DNA of 64,000 bases from Athalassotoga sp964433875 (lineage in GTDB: Bacteria; Thermotogota; Thermotogae; Mesoaciditogales; Mesoaciditogaceae). Of this stretch, positions 53,957 to 62,236 are shown one piece after another. Below the pieces are notes generated by a model, which did no database searches, was not told where the DNA came from, and saw only the letters and a list, made by a program, of their open reading frames with translations. Within the stretch, counting starts at the first letter, position 1, and every line of letters begins with the position of its first letter. The stretch is taken from assembly GCA_964433875.1 (NCBI GenBank), contig CAYSSO010000003.1:1-64000 (forward strand), written 5' to 3'. A program made the translations under genes and the position numbers.

Positions 53957-54676
53957 ATGAAAGAATTTGATGAAAAATCTCTTGCAAGGTACAACGGCAA
54001 GGATGAGAGGCAAGTTTACATCGCCTACAAAGGTAAGGTCTACGATGTTACTGAATCAAAGATGTGGAAGACCGGCACACACATGAACAGGCATTTTGCC
54101 GGAAAGGACCTTACAGATCAACTTCCGGCGGCGCCACACGGAGAAGAAGTCTTTTCGAAATTCAAAGTTGTAGGTACTTACAAAAATACATCGGAATCAG
54201 AAAGAATTCCAAAATGGCTTTCTAACTTGATCGAGAAATATCCCTCTCTCAAAAGACATCCGCATCCCATCTTTGTTCATTTTCCTCTTGCCTTCATGAT
54301 AGGAGCAAGCCTCTTTGCCTTGCTTTACGCTGTATTCGGCGTGAGTTCCTTTGATACCACCGTCTTTGATCTTATGGTAGCAGGAGTGGTATTCAGTGTA
54401 TTTGCCATAATTTCGGGTTTTTTCACGTGGTATCTTAATTACATGTCAAAGAAGATGAAGGCCGTAACGATAAAGATAATCTTTTCATTTGTGCTCGATG
54501 CCAATGCCATAATTTTGATCTGGTGGAGAAGTGTCGATCCGCACATTCTCATAAATGTAAGGAATTTTTCCTTTAACAGTTGGATCTTTTTTATAATGAC
54601 ATTGTTGCTTGCATTCTTTTCAATGATAATAGGATACTATGGTGGCGAACTCGTTTATCCTACAAATAAAAAGTGA
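53957..54676 (+). CDS. Cytochrome b5-like heme-binding domain fused to DUF2231 membrane domain
   Basis: 239 residues. Residues 1-78 form a small cytochrome b5-like domain (FDEKSLARYNGKDERQVYIAYKGKVYDVTES, HMNRHFAGKDLTDQL with candidate heme His). HPHPIFVHFPLAFMIGA begins a DUF2231 region of four helices whose His residues could bind a second heme. GGGGGGAG precedes the ATG. Possibly a membrane redox protein; partner unknown. Confidence 0.82.
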   Translation: MKEFDEKSLARYNGKDERQVYIAYKGKVYDVTESKMWKTGTHMNRHFAGKDLTDQLPAAPHGEEVFSKFKVVGTYKNTSESERIPKWLSNLIEKYPSLKRHPHPIFVHFPLAFMIGASLFALLYAVFGVSSFDTTVFDLMVAGVVFSVFAIISGFFTWYLNYMSKKMKAVTIKIIFSFVLDANAIILIWWRSVDPHILINVRNFSFNSWIFFIMTLLLAFFSMIIGYYGGELVYPTNKK

Positions 54677-54689
54677 TCGATTCAAACTA

Positions 54690-54719
54690 TTGACAAATTC
54701 TTTCAATATGTTGTAGAAT
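54690..54719 (+). promoter_or_regulatory. Promoter of the tRNA-rpmG-secE-nusG-rpl-rpoBC block
   Basis: TTGACA (54690-54695), 18-bp spacer, TAGAAT (54714-54719), 11 bp before tRNA-Thr. Confidence 0.82.
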
Positions 54720-54730
54720 ACACAAGGATT

Positions 54731-54803
54731 GCCAGCGTAGCTCAGTCGGTAGAGCAACTGATTTGTAATCAGTTGGTCGGGGGTTCAAGTCCCTTCGCTG
54801 GCT
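54731..54803 (+). tRNA. tRNA-Thr (anticodon TGT)
   Basis: GCCAGCG/CGCTGGC acceptor stem, GCTCAGTCGGTAGAGC D arm, anticodon loop TTTGTAA with TGT, GGTTCAAGTCC T arm. CCA is not encoded. First gene of the block. Confidence 0.96.
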
Positions 54804-54807
54804 GTTA

Positions 54808-54894
54808 GGAGAGGTGCCCGAGTGGCCAATGGGGACGGACTGTAAATCCGTTGGCGGATCGCCTTCGATGGTTCAAATCCATCCCTCTCCACCA
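54808..54894 (+). tRNA. tRNA-Tyr (anticodon GTA)
   Basis: GGAGAGG/CCTCTCC acceptor stem, anticodon loop CTGTAAA with GTA, long variable arm, GGTTCAAATCC T arm, encoded CCA. Four bases after tRNA-Thr. Confidence 0.96.
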
Positions 54895-54908
54895 TAGAGA
54901 GGTGGATC

Positions 54909-55067
54909 ATGGCAAAGAACGCGAAAAACGTCGTTTCTCTTGAATGCACTGAATGCAAGTCGAGAAATTACGTTTTGAAAAAAAGCAAGGGTCAAAAGGA
55001 AAAACTCGAACTGAAAAAGTATTGCCCGAAGTGCAAAAAACATACGGTTCACAAGGAAGTTAAGTGA
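54909..55067 (+). CDS. rpmG: 50S ribosomal protein L33
   Basis: 52 residues, MAKNAKNVVSLECTECKSRNY...KKYCPKCKKHTVHKEVK. Two CxxC pairs form the zinc ribbon of the Cys-containing L33 form. AGAGGTG precedes the ATG. Short but unmistakable; it lies between tRNA-Tyr and tRNA-Trp, as in many Thermotogota and Firmicutes. Confidence 0.97.
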   Translation: MAKNAKNVVSLECTECKSRNYVLKKSKGQKEKLELKKYCPKCKKHTVHKEVK

Positions 55068-55072
55068 AAAGT

Positions 55073-55148
55073 AGGCCCGTAGCTCAACTGGCAGAGCACC
55101 GGTCTCCAAAACCGGGGGTTGTGGGTTCGATCCCTACCGGGCCTGCCA
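55073..55148 (+). tRNA. tRNA-Trp (anticodon CCA)
   Basis: AGGCCCG/CGGGCCT acceptor stem, GCTCAACTGGCAGAGC D arm, anticodon loop CTCCAAA with CCA, GGTTCGATCC T arm, encoded CCA end. Confidence 0.96.
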
Positions 55149-55166
55149 TCTTTGTGAGGTGAAAAA

Positions 55167-55364
55167 ATGGCAGATGTTGGAAAATTTTTTAGGGAAGTCA
55201 AAAGCGAAGCCCAGAAAACAAACTGGCCTACGAGAAGTAAATTGCTTTCTTCGGCCGGCATAGTGCTTCTCATTCTTATCGTTACCGGAGTTTACTTCTG
55301 GCTTCTTGATATTGGTTTTTCAAACCTGACGAGTTGGCTTTTGTCTGCCCTCGGTATAAGATAA
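55167..55364 (+). CDS. secE: Protein translocase subunit SecE
   Basis: 65 residues with one membrane helix. VGKFFREVKSEAQKTNWPTRSKLLSS is the amphipathic SecE signature, followed by the hydrophobic helix to the C-terminus. Part of SecYEG. GAGGTGA before the ATG. Usual neighbour of nusG. Confidence 0.96.
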   Translation: MADVGKFFREVKSEAQKTNWPTRSKLLSSAGIVLLILIVTGVYFWLLDIGFSNLTSWLLSALGIR

Positions 55365-55379
55365 AATTACGGAGTTAAA

Positions 55380-56447
55380 ATGAAAAAATCGTGGTATATA
55401 GTACAGACCTATGCAGGTCTTGAAGAAACCGTTAAAGATGCTATAGAACAAAAAAGGGATCAATTGAATCTATCCGATTTTATTGGAAGAGTTTTTATAC
55501 CCGAAGAAAAAGTAGTGGACATAAAAAGTGGTCCAGTTGAAAAGATAAGAATACCTGCCACGGCGAAATTTCACGTGAATTCTGGAGACGATGTTGTAAG
55601 GGATCAAATAATAGCCGAATTACCGGAAGTTCATTCCAAACATGACGGCAGGGTTTTAGAAATAAGAAATATGAGAAAACTCGTTGTTGAGTCGATAGAC
55701 AGAAAAAACAGCAGAACTTATTACATACCAGCCTCAACCGGAATAGAAAACGGTATAAGACTTGGGGCTAAACTCACGGAAGGAATGCCGATATCCAAAG
55801 ATAAATCTGTCTTTTGCGAGATAGACGGTAAAGTTGTTCAGAATGATAGGGTAAAAAAGGTCGTTATTCAGCCTGAAGGAAATGAAGAACAGGATTTTTA
55901 TTTTGTCCCAATTGAATCCTTTAACAAAGAAATAAAAGTGAACAGGTACGTCCACGCCGGCGAAAAAATAGCCGACAAAAAAGTTTTTCTTTCTCCAACT
56001 TCCGGTGTAGTAGAGATAGACGCGTTTGGCGCGTACAAAGAGGTGAGGATCTCAAAGGTCATTTCCAAAAGGCTTTTCCCGGGTTATGTCTTTGTCGAAA
56101 TGTTCATGAATGAAGATAGTTGGGAGATAGTGAAAAATACCGAACACGTGATAAATTTTGTTTCGAACGCCGGACAACCAATACCTTTGAAACCGAGAGA
56201 TGTTAATGTCTTGCTTTCTTTGGTGAGCGAGAAGAAGCCTTCTAAGGCTGCCGAAGAAATAAAGATAAAGATAAATCTCGAGGTTGGTGAAAGAGTCAAG
56301 ATAAAAAGCGGACCCTTTGAAGGTTTTTCGGGAACGGTCAAAGAGGTCAAGCCTGACAAGAAAGAAGTTACTGTCGCGGTCACGATCTTTGGAAGAGAAA
56401 CGCCGGTAGTTTTAAATGTGGCCGAAGTTGAAAAATCCGTTTCTTGA
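55380..56447 (+). CDS. nusG: Transcription factor NusG with Thermotoga-type insert
   Basis: 355 residues, about twice the usual 180. The NGN domain starts KKSWYIVQTYAGLEE and resumes at RLFPGYVFVEMFMNEDSWEIVKNTEHVINFV; the KOW domain is VGERVKIKSGPFEGFSGTVKEV. Between about residues 48 and 222 lies an insert with repeated barrel-sandwich motifs (GDDVVRDQIIAELPEVHSKHDGRV; NRYVHAGEKIADKKVFLSPTSGVV), as in Thermotoga maritima NusG. NusG binds RNA polymerase and Rho or S10. Confidence 0.96.
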   Translation: MKKSWYIVQTYAGLEETVKDAIEQKRDQLNLSDFIGRVFIPEEKVVDIKSGPVEKIRIPATAKFHVNSGDDVVRDQIIAELPEVHSKHDGRVLEIRNMRKLVVESIDRKNSRTYYIPASTGIENGIRLGAKLTEGMPISKDKSVFCEIDGKVVQNDRVKKVVIQPEGNEEQDFYFVPIESFNKEIKVNRYVHAGEKIADKKVFLSPTSGVVEIDAFGAYKEVRISKVISKRLFPGYVFVEMFMNEDSWEIVKNTEHVINFVSNAGQPIPLKPRDVNVLLSLVSEKKPSKAAEEIKIKINLEVGERVKIKSGPFEGFSGTVKEVKPDKKEVTVAVTIFGRETPVVLNVAEVEKSVS

Positions 56448-56496
56448 TGATAGAGTGGGAGGGTTAAACCCGAAATAACCACAAGGAGGTTTTTGT

Positions 56497-56925
56497 ATGG
56501 CAACTAAAAAATTGATAAGACAGGTCAAATTGCAAATTCCAGCCGGAAAAGCAACGCCCGCTCCACCGGTAGGCCCTGCGCTTGGTCAGCATGGCGTAAA
56601 TATAATGGCCTTTTGCAAACAATTCAATGCTGAAACGGCAAAACAAGCCGGAATGATCTTGCCGGTTGTGATAAGCATCTACGAAGACAGGTCCTTCACT
56701 TTTGTCACAAAGACGCCACCAGCCGCCGTTCTTATAAAAAAAGCGGCCGGTATTGATAGCGGATCTGGAGAACCGAACAAGAACAAGGTTGGAAAGATAA
56801 CGAGGGCTCAACTTCTCGAAATAGCGAAGACGAAGATGCCAGATCTAAACGCCAATGATCTTGAGTCGGCCGCCAAAATAATCGCGGGAACGGCCAGAAG
56901 CATGGGCGTAGAGATAGTCGGGTAA
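56497..56925 (+). CDS. rplK: 50S ribosomal protein L11
   Basis: 142 residues. RQVKLQIPAGKATPAPPVGPALGQHGVNIMAFCKQFNA is the L11 N-terminal signature; ARSMGVEIVG ends the rRNA-binding domain. AAGGAGG before the ATG. Confidence 0.98.
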   Translation: MATKKLIRQVKLQIPAGKATPAPPVGPALGQHGVNIMAFCKQFNAETAKQAGMILPVVISIYEDRSFTFVTKTPPAAVLIKKAAGIDSGSGEPNKNKVGKITRAQLLEIAKTKMPDLNANDLESAAKIIAGTARSMGVEIVG

Positions 56926-56936
56926 GGTGAGAGAAT

Positions 56937-57635
56937 ATGCCAAAGCATTCAAAAAGATACAACGAAATAGTCAAAAAGATAGAAAGAGAAAAATTCTATT
57001 CCCTTGAAGAGGCCGTCAAATTGATAAAGGAGATAGCCAACGCGAAATTCAATGAAACGATAGAACTTTCCCTCAAGACCGGAATAGATCCGAAGAAAAA
57101 TGAACAACAGGTAAGAAATACCATTTCTCTTCCCCACGGTACTGGCAAAAACGTCAGAGTCCTTGTCTTTGCGGTCGGGCCAAATGCTCAGGCCGCGAAA
57201 GAAGCGGGAGCAGATTACGTTGGAGGAGAAGAACTTGCCCAGAAGATATTGTCCGAAGGCTTTTTGGATTTCGATGTCGCGATAGCCTCTCCGGACACTA
57301 TGGGATTCGTTGGCAAACTGGGTAAGGTTCTCGGCCCGAGAGGATTAATGCCATCTCCGAAGTCTGGAACGGTTACGTCAAACATCGCGGAAGCGGTTAA
57401 ATCTTTCAAGGCTGGAAGAGTAGAAGTAAGGAATGATAAAACGGGCAACCTTCATCTGCCTGTCGGGAAAAGGGATTTTGAGTCTGAAAAACTTGCGGAA
57501 AATATAAAGTCTGCCGTTCAACAGATAAATGCCTTAAGGCCTCAAGGAATAAAGGGCAGATTTTTGCAAAAGATAGTTGTAAGCCCAACGATGGGGCCCG
57601 GTGTGAAACTCGATTTAAGCCAGTTTGAAATTTAA
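56937..57635 (+). CDS. rplA: 50S ribosomal protein L1
   Basis: 232 residues. KHSKRYNEIVKKIEREKFYSLEEAVKLIKE and GKLGKVLGPRGLMPSPKSGTVT are diagnostic. It binds 23S rRNA and in many bacteria represses its own mRNA. GGTGAG before the ATG; 11 bp after rplK. Confidence 0.98.
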   Translation: MPKHSKRYNEIVKKIEREKFYSLEEAVKLIKEIANAKFNETIELSLKTGIDPKKNEQQVRNTISLPHGTGKNVRVLVFAVGPNAQAAKEAGADYVGGEELAQKILSEGFLDFDVAIASPDTMGFVGKLGKVLGPRGLMPSPKSGTVTSNIAEAVKSFKAGRVEVRNDKTGNLHLPVGKRDFESEKLAENIKSAVQQINALRPQGIKGRFLQKIVVSPTMGPGVKLDLSQFEI

Positions 57636-57743
57636 CTCACAGCCGAAGACAGCGGGTTTCTAAAAATTTCCCGCCGAGGCGCGTGATCTGATTTTTATAG
57701 ATCAACGGCCTTAATTGGGCCGTTTTTTTAAAGGAGGTATGTC
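57636..57743 (+). ncRNA. Ribosomal protein L10 leader RNA
   Basis: The spacer between rplA and rplJ contains CCGAAGACAGCGGGT...TTTCCCGCCGAGG, the conserved kink-turn region of the L10 leader, ahead of a terminator. L10 (with L12) binds such leaders to control rplJL. The exact 5' end is not defined. Confidence 0.85.
57704..57729 (+). terminator. Terminator in the L10 leader
   Basis: AACGGCC (57704-57710), loop TTAATTG, GGCCGTT (57718-57724), T run to 57729. It lies just before the AAGGAGG of rplJ, so some transcripts must read through. Confidence 0.9.
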
Positions 57744-58268
57744 ATGCTAAAACAGCAGAAGTTTGAAATAGTAGACAAACTTACATCTTCTCTTTCAAAG
57801 TCAAATCTCATTCTTTTTACAGACTACAAGGGCATGGACGTTGAAACCATAAGCAAATTCAGAAGAGAACTTGCCAAAGTTAATGCCGAATACAAGGTTG
57901 TCAAAAACACACTTTTGAAGATCTCTTTAAAGAACATAGGCCTTTACGTTGATTCCGTTGACGATCATCTTCAGGGTACGACTGCCATACTTTACACATC
58001 GGGCGATCCGATCATCGCTCTTAAAGGCTTTTACAAATTTTTAGACGAGAACGGCAATGTTCCAGTAGTCAAATCTGGATTTTTTGAGAAGAAATTCATA
58101 ACGGCAGAACAGGCAAAGGAATTTTCCAATTTGCCTTCGAGAGATGTCTTGTTGGCACAACTTGTTGGCCAGATACAGGCTCCTATCTATTCTTTGCATG
58201 CGGTTTTGTCTGGAACTTTAAGAAAGTTACTTTACGTTTTGGATGGAATAAAAGAAAAGAAATCTTGA
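57744..58268 (+). CDS. rplJ: 50S ribosomal protein L10
   Basis: 174 residues. LTSSLSKSNLILFTDYKGMDVETISKFRRELA...YKVVKNTLLKIS is the rRNA-binding domain; the C-terminal helix (ALSGT-like VLSGTLRKLLYVLDGIKEKK) anchors L12 dimers. AAGGAGG before the ATG. Likely autoregulated through its leader. Confidence 0.98.
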   Translation: MLKQQKFEIVDKLTSSLSKSNLILFTDYKGMDVETISKFRRELAKVNAEYKVVKNTLLKISLKNIGLYVDSVDDHLQGTTAILYTSGDPIIALKGFYKFLDENGNVPVVKSGFFEKKFITAEQAKEFSNLPSRDVLLAQLVGQIQAPIYSLHAVLSGTLRKLLYVLDGIKEKKS

Positions 58269-58290
58269 AAATATCATGGAGGTGTTTTGA

Positions 58291-58686
58291 ATGACTAACG
58301 AAGAAATAATAAAAGCCATCGAAGAGATGAGTGTGGGCGATCTTGCAAAATTGGTAAAAGCGCTTGAGGAAAAATTTGGAGTGAGCGCAGCCGCTCCAGT
58401 TGCGGTCGCGGCGGTCGCTGCGGCGCCGGCGGCAGATGGAAAAGGCGCGGCTAAAGCCGAAGAAAAAACCGCTTTTAACGTTTTGCTTAAGGAAGCGGGA
58501 GACAAAAAACTTCAGGTTATAAAGGTTGTAAGAGAGATAACAAACCTTGGGCTTAAAGAGGCAAAGGATCTCGTTGACAAGGCCGGCGCTCCAGATGCTA
58601 TAATCAAGCAGAATGCGACAAAAGAAGAAGCGGATCAGATAAAGGCCAAATTAGAAGAAGCGGGAGCAGTTGTAGAGTTAAAATAA
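58291..58686 (+). CDS. rplL: 50S ribosomal protein L7/L12
   Basis: 131 residues. N-terminal dimerisation helices, an Ala-rich hinge (residues 33-55), and the C-terminal domain with KKLQVIKVVREITNLGLKEAKDLVD. It recruits translation factors. GGAGGTG before the ATG. Confidence 0.98.
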   Translation: MTNEEIIKAIEEMSVGDLAKLVKALEEKFGVSAAAPVAVAAVAAAPAADGKGAAKAEEKTAFNVLLKEAGDKKLQVIKVVREITNLGLKEAKDLVDKAGAPDAIIKQNATKEEADQIKAKLEEAGAVVELK

Positions 58687-58735
58687 TTTGATCCCTTTCT
58701 TTCGTACAAAAAATCATATTCAAATTGAAACCTAA

Positions 58736-58766
58736 CCTCATCGGAATTGTAAATATTCTGATGGGG
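58736..58766 (+). terminator. Hairpin between rplL and rpoB, probably a partial terminator
   Basis: A 12-bp stem with two or three G-T pairs (58736-58747 with 58755-58766), loop 7 nt, then TAGTTTTG. The T tract is short. Partial termination here would set the ratio of ribosomal protein to polymerase, as in other bacteria. Confidence 0.55.
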
Positions 58767-58823
58767 TAGTTTTGCTTAAATATATTGAAGGGCATTTGCC
58801 TTTTAGAAAGGTCTGGTGAAAAG

Positions 58824-61800
58824 GTGGAAAAGAGAGAAAGATACTCTTACGGACGAATGAAAGACGCCATCGAAGTCCCTAACCTTATATCCGTTCAGTT
58901 AGATTCTTACAAAGATTTTGTCGAAAACGGCATAATGGAAGTGTTAAAGAAATTTTCTCCGATAGAATCAAAGCCCCACAAAGCCGATGTTAAAAAGAGT
59001 GAAAAAGGTTTTAGACTTGAATTCGTGAAATCGAGAACTGGCGAACCGAAATACACCGAAGAAGAGTGCAGGCTAAAGGACACAACCTACAGTGTGCCGC
59101 TTTACATAACCATCAGAATAAAAGACACGCATTCGAATGAGATAAAAGAAAGTGAGGCGCTATTTGGCTACCTTCCGATAATGACAGAACGCGGAACCTT
59201 TATAATAAACGGCGCCGAAAGGGTTGTTGTCCACCAACTCGTTAGGTCTCCGGGTGTATATTTCGTTCGTGAATTCGAAGGTTCTGAAAGGATACCAACC
59301 TTCTTCGCTCATTTCCTTCCCGAAAAAGGGGCATGGCTTGAGATCCTGTTGAACACAAAAAAAGGGTTATTGCAGGCGAGGATTGATAGAAAAAAGAAGA
59401 TAAAACTGCCAATTTTGCTTAAAATTCTCGGATTTGTTACCCCGATGGAAATGCTTAAGATCTACCCGATAACGGTAACGGCCGATGAAGATGAATTGAT
59501 CTTTAGAAAGGATTCCCTTATCCTTGAAGACATAAAGGATCAATCGGGTAAAGTTGTCGTAGAGGCAGGCCAGAAAATAAGCGAGGATATAATCCCGTCC
59601 ATTCTCGAATCAAGGGTTCAAAATGTAACTATAGCCCATCCTTACATGCAAAAGACCGTTGAAAATCTCGACGACAATGAGAAAATCATGACATCTGACG
59701 ATGCCTATATAGAATTTTTCAGAAAATTAAGGCCGGGAGAAATTCCAAGGATAAATGTGGCGAAAAGTTATTTTAACAGTCTTTACTTTGATCCCGAGCA
59801 TTACGATCTGACCGAAATAGGGAGGACAAAGATAAATGCCAAACTCGGTCTTAACTTGGATTCGCGGGTATTGACGAAAGATGACATAATAACGGCGATA
59901 AGATATTTGATCGATATAGAAAGCCATGAAGAGAGACTTGATACGAAAGATCACCTTGGAAACAAAAGGGTAAGAACAGCGGGAGAATTGTTAAAACTTG
60001 AATTTGAAAGAGGATTCTCAAGGGTTCAGAAGATGATAGAAGACAAACTTAACATGTACAATTCTCTCGACAAGATAAACATTCAAAGTCTGATAAATGT
60101 AAGGGCAGTTATGGCAACGCTCCAGCAATTCTTCGCCTCAAGCCAACTTTCACAATTCATGGATCAGGTAAATCCTCTTGCCGAACTCACGCACAAAAGA
60201 AGGATATCTGCCCTCGGCCCGGGTGGTCTAAGACGCGAAAGAGCGAGATTCGAAGTCAGAGACGTTCACCATTCTCACTACGGCCGTATGTGTCCGATAG
60301 AGACTCCGGAAGGTGCAAATATAGGTCTCATAACTTCTATGGCCATCTTTGCAGAGATAGACAAATACGGATTTTTGAGAACGCCTTACAGAAAGGTCGA
60401 AAATGGCAAAATAACGGACAAAATCGATTACCTTATGGCTGACGAAGAAAGCAACTACAACATAGCGCCGGTCAACGTTAAGATAAATCCAGACGGCACC
60501 CTTGCAGATGAAAGAGTCTCGGTCAGATTCATGGAAACTTACAGATACGTTGCAAGAACAGATGTTGATTATATAGACGTCTCATCGAGGCAGATAGTTA
60601 GCGTCTCGGCGGCACTTATTCCATTTCTCGAAAACGATGATGCCAACAGAGCCTTGATGGGATCTAACATGCAAAGGCAGGGAGTTCCACTTGTAAAACC
60701 ACAGGCTCCTTTGATAGGCACCGGAATGGAAAAATACGTCGCCCGTGATTCCGGCCTTATAGTTATCGCGAAAAATTCTGGAAAGATCAAAAAGGTTTCC
60801 TCTACTGAAATAATTGTTGAAAGGGATGACGGAAGTGGCGACGATGTCTATCATCTTATAAAATACTCAAGGACAAACCAGGACACGTGTATAAATCAAA
60901 TACCTATAGTCGATGTCGGCGAGCATGTTGAAAAGGGTGATTGCATAGCAGACGGCCCGGCGACGGATATGGGAGAACTCGCCCTTGGAAGGAATGTACT
61001 CGTTGCCTTCATGCCATGGGAAGGATACAATTTTGAAGATGCGATAGTCATAAACCAGTCTCTTATAGAGGAGGATGCCTTTACATCTGTTCATATAGAG
61101 GCGTACGAAACGTATGCGCGAGAAACAAGACTCGGCCCCGAAGAGATAACGGCCGATATTCCAAATGCTTCAAAGGAATTACTTAAAAACCTTGACGAGA
61201 ACGGGATTGTAAGAGTCGGTTCTCTCGTCCATCCGAAGGACATTCTCGTTGGTAAGGTTACTCCAAAGGGAGACAGCGAGTTAACGGCCGAAGAGAAGAT
61301 AATGCGATCTATCTTTGGAGAGAGAGGCCGCGATGTCAAGGATACATCGCTTAAACTTCCCCACGGTGTGGACGGAAGGGTCATAGGTGTTCACATATTT
61401 GAAAAGGGAGACATATCAGAGTTGGATTCGAGTATCAACAAGATGGTTAAAGTTTACGTTGCGACGAGAAAGCCTCTTGCCGTCGGAGACAAACTTGCCG
61501 GTCGCCATGGAAACAAAGGTGTGGTCTCCCGTATAGTGCCAAAAGAAGATATGCCATTCTTGCCGGATGGTACTCCGGTTGAGATGGTCTTAAGTCCTCT
61601 TGGTGTCCCTTCGAGAATGAACATAGGGCAGGTGCTTGAAACCCACCTTGGATGGCTTGCGAAACTCAAGGGAATGTACTTTGCAACGCCTGTTTTCGAT
61701 GGAGCAAGAGAAGAGGATATCTTTACGCCGCTTTACGAAGAACGCAAAAAATACGGTCTTACAGAAGGCGATAACCCCGAATATCCGACTGGTAAGGTTG

Positions 61801-62225
61801 TTTTGAGAGATGGAAGGACTGGCGAACCTTTCAATAGTCCTGTTGTTGTGGGAATTATGTACATGATGAAACTCATTCATATTGCCCAGGACAAGATTCA
61901 CGCGAGATCGATAGGACCTTATTCTTTGATACATCAGCAGCCTCTCGGAGGAAAGGCGCAATTCGGAGGGCAGAGATTTGGAGAGATGGAAGTCTGGGCT
62001 CTTGAGGCCCATGGAGCGGCCCATACCCTTCAAGAGATGCTGACTATAAAATCTGACGATATTGAAGGAAGAAATGAGGCTTACAAGGCCATAATGAGAG
62101 GAAAAAATATACCTCTTTCGAATTTGCCCGAGAGTTTCAAAGTCCTTGTCAAGGAACTTCAAGGCCTTGCACTTGACGTTAAGGTTTACGATGATCTCGG
62201 GAATGAAATCAAATTAGATCGTTAA
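58824..62225 (+). CDS. rpoB: DNA-directed RNA polymerase subunit beta
   Basis: 1133 residues from GTG 58824 (GGTGA 4 nt upstream); the frame opens at 58785. The rifampicin pocket reads SSQLSQFMDQVNPLAELTHKRRISALGPGG with the common Asp, His and Ser; ETPEGANIGLI, GRNVLVAFMPWEGYNFEDA and the C-terminal GGKAQFGGQRFGEMEVWAL follow. Complete, with no frame break. Confidence 0.98.
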   Translation: MEKRERYSYGRMKDAIEVPNLISVQLDSYKDFVENGIMEVLKKFSPIESKPHKADVKKSEKGFRLEFVKSRTGEPKYTEEECRLKDTTYSVPLYITIRIKDTHSNEIKESEALFGYLPIMTERGTFIINGAERVVVHQLVRSPGVYFVREFEGSERIPTFFAHFLPEKGAWLEILLNTKKGLLQARIDRKKKIKLPILLKILGFVTPMEMLKIYPITVTADEDELIFRKDSLILEDIKDQSGKVVVEAGQKISEDIIPSILESRVQNVTIAHPYMQKTVENLDDNEKIMTSDDAYIEFFRKLRPGEIPRINVAKSYFNSLYFDPEHYDLTEIGRTKINAKLGLNLDSRVLTKDDIITAIRYLIDIESHEERLDTKDHLGNKRVRTAGELLKLEFERGFSRVQKMIEDKLNMYNSLDKINIQSLINVRAVMATLQQFFASSQLSQFMDQVNPLAELTHKRRISALGPGGLRRERARFEVRDVHHSHYGRMCPIETPEGANIGLITSMAIFAEIDKYGFLRTPYRKVENGKITDKIDYLMADEESNYNIAPVNVKINPDGTLADERVSVRFMETYRYVARTDVDYIDVSSRQIVSVSAALIPFLENDDANRALMGSNMQRQGVPLVKPQAPLIGTGMEKYVARDSGLIVIAKNSGKIKKVSSTEIIVERDDGSGDDVYHLIKYSRTNQDTCINQIPIVDVGEHVEKGDCIADGPATDMGELALGRNVLVAFMPWEGYNFEDAIVINQSLIEEDAFTSVHIEAYETYARETRLGPEEITADIPNASKELLKNLDENGIVRVGSLVHPKDILVGKVTPKGDSELTAEEKIMRSIFGERGRDVKDTSLKLPHGVDGRVIGVHIFEKGDISELDSSINKMVKVYVATRKPLAVGDKLAGRHGNKGVVSRIVPKEDMPFLPDGTPVEMVLSPLGVPSRMNIGQVLETHLGWLAKLKGMYFATPVFDGAREEDIFTPLYEERKKYGLTEGDNPEYPTGKVVLRDGRTGEPFNSPVVVGIMYMMKLIHIAQDKIHARSIGPYSLIHQQPLGGKAQFGGQRFGEMEVWALEAHGAAHTLQEMLTIKSDDIEGRNEAYKAIMRGKNIPLSNLPESFKVLVKELQGLALDVKVYDDLGNEIKLDR

Positions 62226-62236
62226 GGAGGGGTAAA

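Noticed and set aside
54873..55273. Two open frames on the - strand over tRNA-Trp, rpmG and secE
   Set aside because: They are complements of tRNA and of real genes.
61590..62162. 190-codon open frame on the - strand
   Set aside because: Antisense to conserved rpoB sequence.
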